Below, one piece after another: positions 14,651 to 22,480 of a stretch of 22,480 bases of DNA. Origin of the DNA: Phycisphaerales bacterium (GTDB lineage Bacteria > Planctomycetota > Phycisphaerae > Sedimentisphaerales > Anaerohalosphaeraceae); assembly GCA_011053245.1 (NCBI GenBank), contig DRGS01000083.1, positions 1 through 22,480 on the forward strand, read 5' to 3'. How positions within the stretch are numbered: position 1 is the first letter of the stretch; every line of letters starts with the position of its first letter. Made by a program: the position numbers and the translations under genes. The notes beneath the pieces are model-generated. The model saw nothing but the letters and a program-made list of their open reading frames with translations. It did no database searches and was not told the origin of the DNA.

Positions 14651-17182
14651 ATGGCAACGGAAGCTAAGGCCAGAATAAAGATCAACAAGCTTCTGGAAGA
14701 AGCAGGATGGAGGTTCTTTGACAGCAAACAAGGTCGAGCCAATATCTGTCTCGAAAGCCAGACCAAGATCACTCAGCAGATGATTGATGAGTTCGGAGAG
14801 GACTTCGAGCACACACGAAACGGTTTTATCGACTACCTACTACTGGATAGCAAAGGGTATCCGCTTGTCGTATTAGAGGCCAAGCGAGAAGAAATTAAGC
14901 CTCTACACGCCAAAGAACAGGCACGCAGTTATGCCAAAAGCCAACACTGCCGCTTTGTGATACTCTCGAACGGCAACTCGCATTACTTCTGGGATATCGA
15001 GGCTGGAAATCCGCAGGTTATTACAACCTTCCCTAAGCAAGAATCAATACTTAGCCACAGCAAATTTAAGCCCAATCCACGCAGTCTCATTCGGGAAACT
15101 GTTGATAACGACTACATCCTATTAACCCAAAAACCGAATTACTCCGATGATCCGCGTTGGAAAGATAAATTACAGCGAGAATCTTTTCTTGAAGATAACG
15201 GTCTTATGCAGCTTCGTAAGTACCAAGTCAAGGCTGTCCATAGCATTCAGAAAGCGGTCAACAACGAGAACAATACACGCTTCTTATTCGAGATGGCTAC
15301 CGGTGCCGGCAAGACATTAGTAGCCGCAGCAGTAATAAAGTTATTCTTAAGAACTTCCAATGCAAGTCGGGTTCTATTTCTGGTTGACAGACTGGAACTG
15401 GAGGATCAGGCATATAAGGCATTTGTTAAGTATTTGCATAATGATTTCAAAACGGTGATTTACAAACAAAATCGAGATAACTGGCATCGTGCTGAAATTG
15501 TTGTAACCACTGTTCAGTCGCTACTGTCGAATAACAAGTACCGCAATCTGTTCTCTCCCACTGACTTTGACCTTGTTATCTCTGACGAAGCACACCGTTC
15601 TATCAGTGGCAATAGCCGGGCTGTTTTTGAGTATTTCATCGGCTACAAACTGGGCCTCACAGCAACTCCTAAAGATTACCTCAAAAATATTAAAAATATT
15701 AATATGCGTGACCCACGCGAAATCGAAAGACGTCAGCTACTGGACTCTTACAAGACCTTTGGCTGTGAATCCGGCGTGCCTACATTCCGTTATTCGCTAC
15801 TTGAAGGAGTAAAAGGCGGCTACTTGAGAAATCCCATTGTGATTGACGCACGTACTGAAATCACCGCTCAACTTCTCTCTGATGGAGGTTATTCTGTTAT
15901 TGTTACTGACGAAGATGGAGAAGAAAAAGAAGCTATCTTTGTCCAAAGACATTTTGAACGCCGGTTCTTCTCCGATAAAACCAACAAAATATTCTGTAAA
16001 ACATTTCTGGAAAACGCCCTTAAGGATCCACTTACAGGTGAGATTGGGAAGTCATTAATTTTTTGTGTCTCGCAGGATCATGCCTGTAAGATCACACAAA
16101 TATTAAATGAGATGGCACATAAACTCTGGCCGGGAACATATAATTCAGATTTTGCTATGCAAGTGACAAGCCGCATCCCTGACGCCCAGCAAATGACTAT
16201 AAATTTCTCGGATGCAAGCAATAACTTAAGCGGTCGCTCCAGATTTGTCACAGATGACATGCCCGGATATAAGACCAGCAAATCGCGTGTCTGTGTTACC
16301 GTTGGAATGATGACAACTGGTTATGACTGCAAGGACGCTTTAAATCTTTGCCTTATGCGTCCAATATTTTCACCTTCTGATTTTGTTCAGATCAAAGGCC
16401 GTGGCACTCGCACATTCACTTTTCAGCACAAACGAAAGAACAGCTTTGGTGAGATAGAAAAGATAGAGAAAAAAAAGAAAAACTTCAAACTCTTTGATTT
16501 TTTTGCAAATTGCGAATATTTTGAAGATAAATATGAATATGACGAAGTTATCAAATTACCGCCGATTTCAGGCGGGGAAGGTGGTGACGGGCCACCACCG
16601 GTTACAGCAGCTGAGTACGAAAACTTCGACCCAGACCCCCTAAAGATCATGACCGAAACCCCTATCGGCTTAGAAGGAATGCGGGTTGATCGAGAATTGT
16701 TTGGCAAGTTCGAACAGGCCATAAAACAAGACGAGTTTATCAGTCAGAAGGTCGAAGCTGGAGATTTTGAAGCCGCCGAGAGCTATGTCCTTGAAAATAT
16801 ATTCGAAAAACCCAAAGAGTTCTTTAATCTGGAAAAACTTCGCAAAGCTGCTCAAATTGATCGTCGTCTGACACTGCGAGAAATTCTTGAAAAGACATTT
16901 GGACTGATCCCATTTTTTAAGAACAAAGAGCAACTTCTTGACGAAGAATGCGACAAGTTCATCTCAATATATAAGCCGGACGCCGATTATATTCTGCCAA
17001 TCAAAAACTTTTTGAAGGCTTACACCACCGATCCAGGCCTCCGGAAAATAATCGAATCAAAGGAATTCGCACAACTGGCCACCAGTCCTATTCGAGATGA
17101 TTTCAAAAAGCTCAACTCCAATTGGCGCAAGGTTGTACCTGATTATGTCAAAGATTATGTACCACTCAATAAGTTTATGTAA
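14651..17182 (+). CDS. hsdR: Type I restriction enzyme HsdR (ATP-dependent translocase/endonuclease)
   Basis: This 843-residue protein is the motor and nuclease subunit of a type I restriction-modification system. At the N-terminus the PD-(D/E)xK nuclease pattern is visible as D61 in FIDYLLL and EAK at 76-78. Superfamily 2 helicase motifs follow: Walker A ATGAGKT (216-222), DEAH (312-315), TAT (337-339), and motif VI QIKGRGTRTF in the second RecA domain. The C-terminus resembles the EcoEI-type R C-terminal domain. It would cut unmodified DNA after translocation when bound to the HsdM/HsdS complex. GGAG at 14641-14644 lies 6 bases before ATG 14651, which is preferred to the GTG at 14639. Codon use is more AT-rich than in the flanking chromosomal genes. 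All motifs are intact, so it looks functional. Confidence 0.94.
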   Translation: MATEAKARIKINKLLEEAGWRFFDSKQGRANICLESQTKITQQMIDEFGEDFEHTRNGFIDYLLLDSKGYPLVVLEAKREEIKPLHAKEQARSYAKSQHCRFVILSNGNSHYFWDIEAGNPQVITTFPKQESILSHSKFKPNPRSLIRETVDNDYILLTQKPNYSDDPRWKDKLQRESFLEDNGLMQLRKYQVKAVHSIQKAVNNENNTRFLFEMATGAGKTLVAAAVIKLFLRTSNASRVLFLVDRLELEDQAYKAFVKYLHNDFKTVIYKQNRDNWHRAEIVVTTVQSLLSNNKYRNLFSPTDFDLVISDEAHRSISGNSRAVFEYFIGYKLGLTATPKDYLKNIKNINMRDPREIERRQLLDSYKTFGCESGVPTFRYSLLEGVKGGYLRNPIVIDARTEITAQLLSDGGYSVIVTDEDGEEKEAIFVQRHFERRFFSDKTNKIFCKTFLENALKDPLTGEIGKSLIFCVSQDHACKITQILNEMAHKLWPGTYNSDFAMQVTSRIPDAQQMTINFSDASNNLSGRSRFVTDDMPGYKTSKSRVCVTVGMMTTGYDCKDALNLCLMRPIFSPSDFVQIKGRGTRTFTFQHKRKNSFGEIEKIEKKKKNFKLFDFFANCEYFEDKYEYDEVIKLPPISGGEGGDGPPPVTAAEYENFDPDPLKIMTETPIGLEGMRVDRELFGKFEQAIKQDEFISQKVEAGDFEAAESYVLENIFEKPKEFFNLEKLRKAAQIDRRLTLREILEKTFGLIPFFKNKEQLLDEECDKFISIYKPDADYILPIKNFLKAYTTDPGLRKIIESKEFAQLATSPIRDDFKKLNSNWRKVVPDYVKDYVPLNKFM

Positions 17183-17199
17183 CTTTACGGAGAAAAGAA

Positions 17200-17367
17200 A
17201 TGATTAGAACAGTTCCACATAATTGCTCTGAAGCAGTAGATAAAGTACGAGTGAAATATGACATTACAAAAAAGGAAGTAGTAGATTGTGACAATGTAAA
17301 TAATTGTGATGTTATATCTCAACCCGATCATGAGATTGACTATTCAAAGTGTTTATACAAGGAATAA
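17200..17367 (+). CDS. Unrecognised 55-residue cysteine-containing ORF between hsdR and hsdMS
   Basis: An ATG 17 bases after the hsdR stop opens a 55-codon frame starting MIRTVPHNCSEAVDKVRVKY and ending SKCLYKE. AGAAAAG and GGAG (17189-17192) precede it by about 7 bases. The stop is one base before the ATG of hsdMS, and AAGGA inside its last codons serves that next gene, so translation is probably coupled. The protein is hydrophilic, with four cysteines (9, 30, 36, 51) and no membrane segment. I do not recognise the family. It may be a small regulator or accessory of the restriction system, or a non-coding spacer with a chance frame; ribosome-site spacing and tight packing favour coding. Confidence 0.55.
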   Translation: MIRTVPHNCSEAVDKVRVKYDITKKEVVDCDNVNNCDVISQPDHEIDYSKCLYKE

Positions 17368-17368
17368 C

Positions 17369-19798
17369 ATGCTCGACACAGAAACAAAACGCAGGATAGA
17401 TAGTTGCCGTGACATCCTTGTCGGTAAGGTGCCAGACCCGAAGAGTCAGGTTGAACAGATTACCATCGCTCTGATCTATAAGTTCATGGATGACATGGAT
17501 AAGCAGTCCGTAGCAATGGGCGGCAAGGCTTCATTCTTTACAGGGGAGTATGAAAAATATAGTTGGTCGCAGATTTTTAACCCTCGGCTGGGTGGTTTTG
17601 AACTGATTGCTTTATACAGTGACGCTCTGGTCAAAATAAACCAAAACCCCAAGATTCCCCTGCTGTTTCGAGATATATTCAAAAATGCTTTCCTGCCATA
17701 CCGCAACCCGGAAACACTTAAAAGCTTCCTGAAAGAGATCAACACCTTTGAGTATGACCACAGTGAAAGATTAGGCGATGCATTTGAATATCTGCTGTCG
17801 GTCATGAGTTCACAGGGCGATGCGGGGCAGTTCCGCACACCACGGCATATTATCGACTTTATAGTTGAGGTTGTCGATCCTCAGAAAAATGACCTCGTAC
17901 TGGACCCTGCATGCGGCACTGCCGGATTTTTAATTTCTGCATACAAACACATTATTAAATACAACCCGAAGATGTCATCTACAGAGAAAAGCAGGCTCAT
18001 CCAAAATTTTGTCGGTTATGATATATCCCCGGATATGGTTCGGTTGTCACTTGTGAATCTTTATCTGCACGGCTTTGTTGAACCCCACATCTACGAATAT
18101 GACACGCTAAGCAGTGAAGATCACTGGGGTGATACAGCAGATGTTATTCTTGCTAATCCGCCGTTTATGACGCCGAAGGGCGGAATCAAACCTCACAAAC
18201 GATTTTCCATCCAAGCTAAACGTTCCGAAGTTTTGTTTGTTGACTACATCGCCGAACACCTTACACCGCAGGGTCGGGCCGGTGTCATCGTGCCGGAAGG
18301 TATTATCTTCCTGTCCCAGAAGGCTTATAAGAAACTGCGAAAGATGCTCATCGAGCAAAACTATCTCTGGGCGGTTATTTCGCTACCTGCTGGCGTATTC
18401 AATCCTTACTCCAACGTCAAAACAAGTATCCTGCTGATGGACCGCCAGCTTGCCAAAAAGACTGACAAGATTCTGTTCGTAAAGATTGAAAATGATGGTT
18501 TCGATCTCGGTGCCCAAAGAAGGTCAATAGAAGGCGGTCAACTCGGCAGTTCACTTGAGTACTTACAAAAATATAAAATGGTCATCATAGACAAGAAGGA
18601 AATCGAAGAAACCGATTTAGCACACGCCGTGACTAAGGAGGAGATCCTTGCTTCTGATGACATCTCACTCTCTGGCGACCGCTATCGTGACTTCTCACAT
18701 CACCACATAAGCGAATGGCCGATGGTGGAGTTGGGAGAAGTTATTGAACTGAATTTTGGTACTCGGATTACCAAGAAAAATGATGAAGGAACTCAATACC
18801 CTGTTTATGGGGGAGGGGGAGAGAGTTTTAGGACAAATAATTTTAATAGAAAAAATGAGCTTATTTTATCTCGTTTTGCAATGTCTCCTGAATGCGTTCG
18901 TTATGTTTCTGGAAAGTTCTTCTTGCTTGACTCAGGTTTCACCTATTCCATAGCAAAAACCCACGCAAAAGAAATTAGTAAGAATTTTGTAGACTCTATT
19001 TTACTCAACACACAAGATCAAATTTATGGCTGTGCGAGAGGGCACGCACAGAAGAACCTTGATGTCAAGCAATTCAAAGCCATCAAAATCCCCCTCCCTC
19101 CACTGGAGGTGCAGGAAAAGATTGTCGCCGAGATCGACGGATACCAAAAGGTTATCGACGGCGCCCGCCAGGTTGTAGAAAACTACAAACCCACCATCAA
19201 GATCAACCCCGACTGGCCCATCAAAAGAATTGGTGAAGTTTGTGATTTAGCCACAGGTGGAACTCCCTCTTCACAAAAAATAGAATATTATGAAAACGGG
19301 AAAATTCCATGGCTAGTATCTGGTGACATACATCAGGGAGAGATATTTGATTGTGAAAATAGAATTACAGAAAAGGGAATGAAAAACTCGAATGCAAAAT
19401 TTCTGCCTGTAAATTCCGTCCTCATTGCTTTAAATGGACAAGGTAAAACCCGAGGAACAGTCGCATTATTGCGAGCCGAAGCCACATGCAATCAGTCAAT
19501 TGTGTCAATGGTGCCTAATCAACATATTAACTTAATGCCCGAGTATTTGTATTATGTCCTTAAGAGTATGTATCAACAAATCCGGAATATAACTGGTGAT
19601 AAGCAAAGAAGTGGCTTAAGCATGAGACTCATAAAAGATATTAGAATACCAATAGCGTCTCTAGACATACAAAACATTCTAATTGCCGATTTGACATCCG
19701 AGCAGGCAATTGTTGAACAGAACAAAAAACTGATCGAATTGTTTGAAACCAAAATACATAACACCATCGACGAGGTTTGGGGAGCAGCAAGTGATTGA
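17369..19798 (+). CDS. Fused type I methyltransferase-specificity protein HsdM-HsdS
   Basis: This 809-residue protein joins two subunits that are usually separate. Residues 1 to about 440 are HsdM: an N-terminal helical region, the SAM-binding motif DPACGTAGF (179-187) and the catalytic NPPF (263-266) of N6-adenine methylases. Residues about 449 to 809 are a full HsdS. Target recognition domain 1 begins EWPMVELGEVIELNFGTRIT, a conserved spacer contains LPPLEVQEKIVAEI (about 577-590), domain 2 begins DWPIKRIGEVCDLATGGTPSS (about 615), and a helical end closes it. The product should recognise a bipartite site and methylate adenine, and guide HsdR. ATG 17369 with AAGGA at 17359-17363 is preferred over a start at 17306 that lies within the small upstream ORF. 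No frameshift or stop separates the halves. Confidence 0.92.
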   Translation: MLDTETKRRIDSCRDILVGKVPDPKSQVEQITIALIYKFMDDMDKQSVAMGGKASFFTGEYEKYSWSQIFNPRLGGFELIALYSDALVKINQNPKIPLLFRDIFKNAFLPYRNPETLKSFLKEINTFEYDHSERLGDAFEYLLSVMSSQGDAGQFRTPRHIIDFIVEVVDPQKNDLVLDPACGTAGFLISAYKHIIKYNPKMSSTEKSRLIQNFVGYDISPDMVRLSLVNLYLHGFVEPHIYEYDTLSSEDHWGDTADVILANPPFMTPKGGIKPHKRFSIQAKRSEVLFVDYIAEHLTPQGRAGVIVPEGIIFLSQKAYKKLRKMLIEQNYLWAVISLPAGVFNPYSNVKTSILLMDRQLAKKTDKILFVKIENDGFDLGAQRRSIEGGQLGSSLEYLQKYKMVIIDKKEIEETDLAHAVTKEEILASDDISLSGDRYRDFSHHHISEWPMVELGEVIELNFGTRITKKNDEGTQYPVYGGGGESFRTNNFNRKNELILSRFAMSPECVRYVSGKFFLLDSGFTYSIAKTHAKEISKNFVDSILLNTQDQIYGCARGHAQKNLDVKQFKAIKIPLPPLEVQEKIVAEIDGYQKVIDGARQVVENYKPTIKINPDWPIKRIGEVCDLATGGTPSSQKIEYYENGKIPWLVSGDIHQGEIFDCENRITEKGMKNSNAKFLPVNSVLIALNGQGKTRGTVALLRAEATCNQSIVSMVPNQHINLMPEYLYYVLKSMYQQIRNITGDKQRSGLSMRLIKDIRIPIASLDIQNILIADLTSEQAIVEQNKKLIELFETKIHNTIDEVWGAASD

Positions 19799-19932
19799 AG
19801 CTGCCGGGGCTTATTGAGTTGGAATATCACGCGGTGGCTGATGCGGTTGCGGAGTTGGGGGAAGTAGCGGGTATCCGAGAGATGTTTATCGGATTCCAGA
19901 GGCATTTGTACGAAGCGAAGTCCGTGGCGTGA
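19795..19932 (+). CDS. Small ORF or gene remnant after hsdMS
   Basis: A TTG overlapping the hsdMS stop (TTGA) opens a 45-codon frame, beginning LKLPGLIELEYHAVADAVAE and ending RHLYEAKSVA. It reads as an amphipathic helical protein and uses G-rich codons (GCG, GGG, GTG) like the chromosomal genes, unlike hsdMS. I do not recognise it. It could be a short coupled gene (GGAG at 19781-19784) or the 3' end of a chromosomal gene cut when the restriction locus inserted. The abrupt codon change at the hsdMS stop favours the second view. Confidence 0.4.
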   Translation: MKLPGLIELEYHAVADAVAELGEVAGIREMFIGFQRHLYEAKSVA

Positions 19933-19981
19933 TTGGGCGTTTTTTTTGCGATTCCTTCGTTATACGGTTTCGATCTAACGC

Positions 19982-20004
19982 GTGTGAAAGACAGCATTTC
20001 ACAC
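19982..20004. repeat. Perfect 8-bp hairpin GTGTGAAA / TTTCACAC
   Basis: The arms GTGTGAAA (19982-19989) and TTTCACAC (19997-20004) enclose a 7-base loop GACAGCA. No T-run follows on the plus strand and no A-run precedes it, so it is not a simple terminator. It lies 50 bases after the last small ORF and may end the restriction operon or be part of the repeat cluster. Confidence 0.55.
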
Positions 20005-20046
20005 CCTATGGGTTTCTGATATGACGACGTTTTGAATTAAGAGCAA

Positions 20047-20070
20047 CCCCCTGTTGCGGGGAACAGGGGG
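20047..20070. repeat. C5/G5 palindromic repeat, copy 1
   Basis: CCCCCTGTT and AACAGGGGG form a perfect 9-bp stem with loop GCGGGG, preceded by AA and followed by CTAAAT. The second copy at 20169-20187 has the same outer CCCCCT/AGGGGG stem and flanks, AAA before and GCTAAA after. The shared outer flank AAC5 ... G5CTAAA with different loops marks them as a repeat family, REP-like or from a small mobile element. Confidence 0.65.
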
Positions 20071-20168
20071 CTAAATGAATTGGGATCGCTTTGCGATGTT
20101 TTTTTTTAGTGACTAACATTGTAAATCTTACCTTGGCGAGATTGCGAAACAGTAGTGGTGTGAGGAAA

Positions 20169-20187
20169 CCCCCTACAGTGCAGGGGG
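20169..20187. repeat. C5/G5 palindromic repeat, copy 2
   Basis: CCCCCT (20169-20174) pairs with AGGGGG (20182-20187) around ACAGTGC. It is flanked by AAA and GCTAAA, matching copy 1 at 20047-20070. About 100 bases without a gene separate the copies, and both point the same way. Confidence 0.6.
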
Positions 20188-20320
20188 CTAAAAGGGGTGT
20201 GGGTGTCAAAAATGGGGTATTTTGTGATTTTTAGATGGTATCATGTCTGCTTGGAATATGGTACGATAGCCTTATTGTGTGATATTTGACTGTAAATATG
20301 TCCGCGAAGAGAGAAATCGT

Positions 20321-21007
20321 ATGAGAAAAGTCTTAGTATTATGTGTGGCGGCTTTGGTTGCGTTTAGCTGCGTTGGGTGTGGTGTTCCTGAATTTATCGG
20401 GGCTTTTGCGAGTACTCCTTATGCGGAGCAGAAAGTAGATGCCGAGTATAAACTGAAGAGCCGTGGTCGTGAAAAAGTGCTGGTTTTTGTCGATGTTGGC
20501 GGTGGCAGCGGTGCCGGGCCCGTTGTACAACAGCAGATGAGCGATATGATAGGAGTGTTCCTTGCGAAGAAGGTGCGGTTGAAGAAAGAGAATATTCTGT
20601 CCTACCGGGAGTTGTCGCGTTTGCAACGTATAAAGGGCGATCTGAGGGAGTTTGAGCCGAGCGAATTGGGGAAGGAACTTGGGGCCGGGGTGGTGCTTTA
20701 TGTGCTTATTTCGGATTATTCGCTTTACGAAGTGACCGATCATGGATATTATTACGGGTCCCTGTCGGTGCGTGGTATTTTGTTCGATAGCGAATCTGGT
20801 GAGGTATTGTGGCCGGAATCGAAAACCGGCCGAGCGGTTAAGGCAGTTGTCGAGGCGGAATCGAAAGGGCGGGAAAGGGCAGTTGGCAGGCTTGTGATGA
20901 CGACGGCGTATGGGATCGTGAGGAATTTTTACAGGTGCCCCAAACCTCAGTACAGAATGAGGGATGAGGATACGAGCGATCCGGCGGGGCAGTGGGATAG
21001 TTTTTGA
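20321..21007 (+). CDS. Putative lipoprotein with CsgG/LpoB-like appearance
   Basis: This 228-residue protein has a secretion signal (MRKVLVLCVAALVAFSCVGC), with Cys17 or Cys20 as possible lipidation sites. The lipobox is loose, so lipoprotein status is probable but not certain. The mature part has an alternating pattern: a beta strand (VLVFVDVGG), a helix (MSDMIGVFLAKKV), ENILSYRELSRLQ, a helix with ELGKELGAGVVLYVLISDY, then strands ending FDSESGEVLWPES. This resembles CsgG, LpoB and TolB-N-like periplasmic domains that determine a compartment-facing oligomer or cofactor, but no signature residue proves it. ATG 20321 is chosen because it starts at the signal peptide and has GAAGAGAG upstream. 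An in-frame start at 20279 would put 14 polar residues before it. No operon partner is visible. Confidence 0.72.
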   Translation: MRKVLVLCVAALVAFSCVGCGVPEFIGAFASTPYAEQKVDAEYKLKSRGREKVLVFVDVGGGSGAGPVVQQQMSDMIGVFLAKKVRLKKENILSYRELSRLQRIKGDLREFEPSELGKELGAGVVLYVLISDYSLYEVTDHGYYYGSLSVRGILFDSESGEVLWPESKTGRAVKAVVEAESKGRERAVGRLVMTTAYGIVRNFYRCPKPQYRMRDEDTSDPAGQWDSF

Positions 21008-21022
21008 TACCCTTATAGGGTA
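21008..21022. terminator. Short hairpin after the lipoprotein gene (weak)
   Basis: TACCCT and AGGGTA form a 6-bp stem with a TAT loop, beginning at the base after the lipoprotein stop. It is followed by ATAAACTTT and not a T-run, so intrinsic termination is doubtful. It may protect the mRNA end. Confidence 0.3.
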
Positions 21023-21068
21023 ATAAACTTTGGCGGCAGTCAGAGTGAGTGGGAATGGCATGATCTTA

Positions 21069-21095
21069 TTGGATATGGTTAAAACATTATATAAA
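21069..21095 (+). promoter_or_regulatory. Candidate sigma-70-type promoter for serA
   Basis: TTGGAT (21069-21074) followed after 15 bases by TATAAA (21090-21095) in an AT-rich stretch is a plausible -35/-10 pair. It would place the transcript start about 25-30 bases before the serA ATG and leave GGAG (21119-21122) as ribosome binding site, 6 bases before 21129. Spacing is slightly short and the match is partial, so this is only a candidate. Confidence 0.4.
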
Positions 21096-21128
21096 TTATA
21101 ACGATAGATATGATTATTGGAGTGTTTG

Positions 21129-22449
21129 ATGTACAAGATATTGATCACGGATAAGCTGGCGCAAGAGGGTATTGACCTTTTGAAATCCATCGATGGTGTT
21201 GAACCGGTTGTTAACCTCGGCGTTAGTGAAGATGAATTGGCGAAGATCATCGGTGACTATGACGGTTTGATCATACGGAGCGGTACGCAGGTGACGAAAA
21301 AAGTGCTTGCTAATTGCGGCAAGCTTAAAGGTATCGCACGGGCAGGGGTCGGTGTCGATAATATCGACATTGCCGAGGCGACGAAAAAGGGCGTTATCGT
21401 GATGAATACTCCGGGGGGGAATACGTTGAGTGCGGCGGAGCATACGATGGCGCTTATGCTTTCGCTGAGTCGAAATGTGGTGCCGGCATGTAATAGTCTT
21501 AAGGACGGGGCGTGGGACCGCAAGAAGTATACGGGTAATCAGCTTAACGGTAAGACGATCGGTGTGATCGGGCTGGGGCGGATCGGAATGGCGGTTGTGA
21601 GGATGGCGCTGGGGTTTAATATGAAGGTGCTTGGGTATGATCCTTTTGCGGTTCCTAAAGAGGCTGAGGAGCTTGGTATCGATGTTACTGAGAATCTTGA
21701 AGATATATACACGAAGGCTGATTATATTACGCTGCATATTCCGCGGAACGAGCAGACGCTGAATTTGATCTCGGCTGAGGAGCTTAAGATGATGAAGCCG
21801 AATGCGCGGATCGTTAATTGCGCTCGGGGCGGGATCATTAACGAAGCGGATCTTTATGCGGCGCTCAAAGCAGGTACCATTGCGGGTGCGGCGTTGGATG
21901 TTTTTCCGACGGAGCCGCCGGAAGATACGGGTTTTAAGGATATTGTGAATTGTCTTGTGACTCCGCATTTGGGGGCGAGTACGGAAGAGGCGCAGATCGA
22001 AGTTGCGGTCGAAGCGGCGCAGATATTGGCGGATGCTGTTATGGGCGGTCCGGTTAAGAATGCGTTGAACGCGCCGTCGAGCGGGGCGATGCCGGCTGTC
22101 GTGAAGAGCTATTGCAAATTGGCTGAGCGGATCGGTACGGTTATAAGTATTCTTGCTAACGGGCCGATCAAATCTGTGGAGGTTCAGTATCGCGGGGCGA
22201 TAGCGGAAAAGGCAGTTGATATTATTACGACGTCTTTTTCTATCGGTTTGCTGCAGCCGCATTTTGATACGCTGGTTAATACGGTAAATGTAGGGATCAT
22301 GGCTAAGGATCGCGGTATCAGTATTGATGAGACTAAGAATACCGAGGTGAAAGATGTGGCTTCGAGCTTTACTGCTAAGGTTGTTACGGATAAGGTTACG
22401 CGGACGATCCGCGGGACGGTGTTCGGTGAGGATCTGCTTCGTATTATTG
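21129..22449 (+). CDS. serA: D-3-phosphoglycerate dehydrogenase, 3' end missing
   Basis: This catalyses the NAD-dependent oxidation of 3-phosphoglycerate to 3-phosphohydroxypyruvate, the first step of serine synthesis, in the cytoplasm. The 440 readable codons contain the Rossmann motif GLGRIG (148-153) with NAD-selecting Asp171 in GYDPF, the catalytic Arg233 (NCARGG), Glu262 (TEPPE) and His280 (PHLGAST). The region after about residue 300 is the intervening domain of the long type. Such enzymes usually have about 525 residues and end with an ACT domain that binds serine for feedback control; here the contig stops at residue 440 and the ACT domain would lie beyond it. The frame is open to the adapter junction at 22450. 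GGAG at 21119-21122 precedes the ATG by 6 bases. The codon style is chromosomal. Confidence 0.95.
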
Positions 22450-22480
22450 CTGTCTCTTATACACATCTGACGCTGCCGAC
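22450..22480. other. Nextera transposase adapter (not genomic)
   Basis: The last 31 bases start with the 19-base mosaic end CTGTCTCTTATACACATCT and continue with GACGCTGCCGAC. Together they are the first 31 of the 33 bases of the reverse complement of the standard Nextera read-1 adapter. The minus-strand translation from here begins MCIRDS, a known hallmark of this contaminant. The genome therefore ends at 22449. Confidence 0.97.

Larger units (their letters stand above)
19933..20320. other. Gene-free stretch with palindromes between the RM locus and the lipoprotein gene
   Basis: I see no credible gene in these 388 bases. They hold an 8-bp perfect hairpin (19982-20004) and two related C5/G5 palindromes (20047-20070 and 20169-20187), each followed by GCTAAA. 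A 67-codon minus-strand open frame covers the pair but is built from the repeats and is not supported. The start of the lipoprotein gene is preceded by GAAGAGAG at 20306-20313, a plausible ribosome site. Confidence 0.6.

Noticed and set aside
20006..20209. 67-codon minus-strand frame over the C5/G5 palindromes
   Set aside because: It is built from the two palindromic repeats and has no start signal or domain.
14400..20250. CRISPR array or integron attC cluster among the palindromes
   Set aside because: There are no regularly spaced identical repeats with unique spacers, no attC core (RYYYAAC/GTTRRRY) pair, and no cas or integrase gene.
20339..21250. Long minus-strand open frame over the lipoprotein gene
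   Set aside because: It is antisense to a gene with a signal peptide and a good start, and its composition is that of a shadow frame.
21114..22466. Long minus-strand open frame of about 450 codons
   Set aside because: It is antisense to serA, starts inside the Nextera adapter (MCIRDS) and is rich in Arg/His/Ile as expected of a shadow frame.

Overview
The window looks like part of a genome from the phylum Planctomycetota, probably the Phycisphaerae or a relative. This is inferred from gene content and style: a long run of type II secretion pseudopilins with calcium-loop tails, a very large GspK, a DUF3352-like secreted protein, a DUF2752 membrane protein and G-rich intergenic repeats. No rRNA or tRNA gene is visible to confirm it. 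Both ends carry laboratory artefacts. Bases 1-145 are an inverted copy of the adjacent gene, as produced by chimeric amplification or misassembly. Bases 22450-22480 are Nextera transposase adapter, not genome.

Region 1 (146-10988, + strand) is one tightly packed gene cluster for a type II secretion/type IV pilus-like machine. In order it holds the C-terminal end of the GspE/PilB ATPase, the GspF/PilC platform protein, four GspG-type pseudopilins (one classical, three long paralogues), and GspH-, GspI-, GspJ- and GspK-like minor pseudopilins. The platform and ATPase would assemble the pseudopilus, with GspI/J/K (and possibly H) forming its tip. The unusual points are the expansion of GspG-like subunits, acidic calcium-loop-like motifs in several subunits, and a 993-residue GspK carrying a lamin-tail-like segment.

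Region 2 (11011-14166) is ordinary chromosome. On the minus strand an inositol-monophosphatase-family gene overlaps a secreted DUF3352-like gene. A DUF2752 membrane protein gene diverges from them on the plus strand.

Region 3 (about 14400-19798) is a type I restriction-modification locus whose base and codon use differ from the flanks, so it was probably acquired by transfer. It has hsdR, an unrecognised 55-residue cysteine-containing ORF, and one gene in which HsdM is fused to a two-domain HsdS. Repeats and palindromes flank it on both sides, and a short ORF that may be a gene remnant sits at its right edge.

Region 4 (20321-22449) returns to chromosomal style, with a putative lipoprotein of CsgG/LpoB-like appearance and a D-3-phosphoglycerate dehydrogenase (serA) cut off by the adapter before its C-terminal domain.
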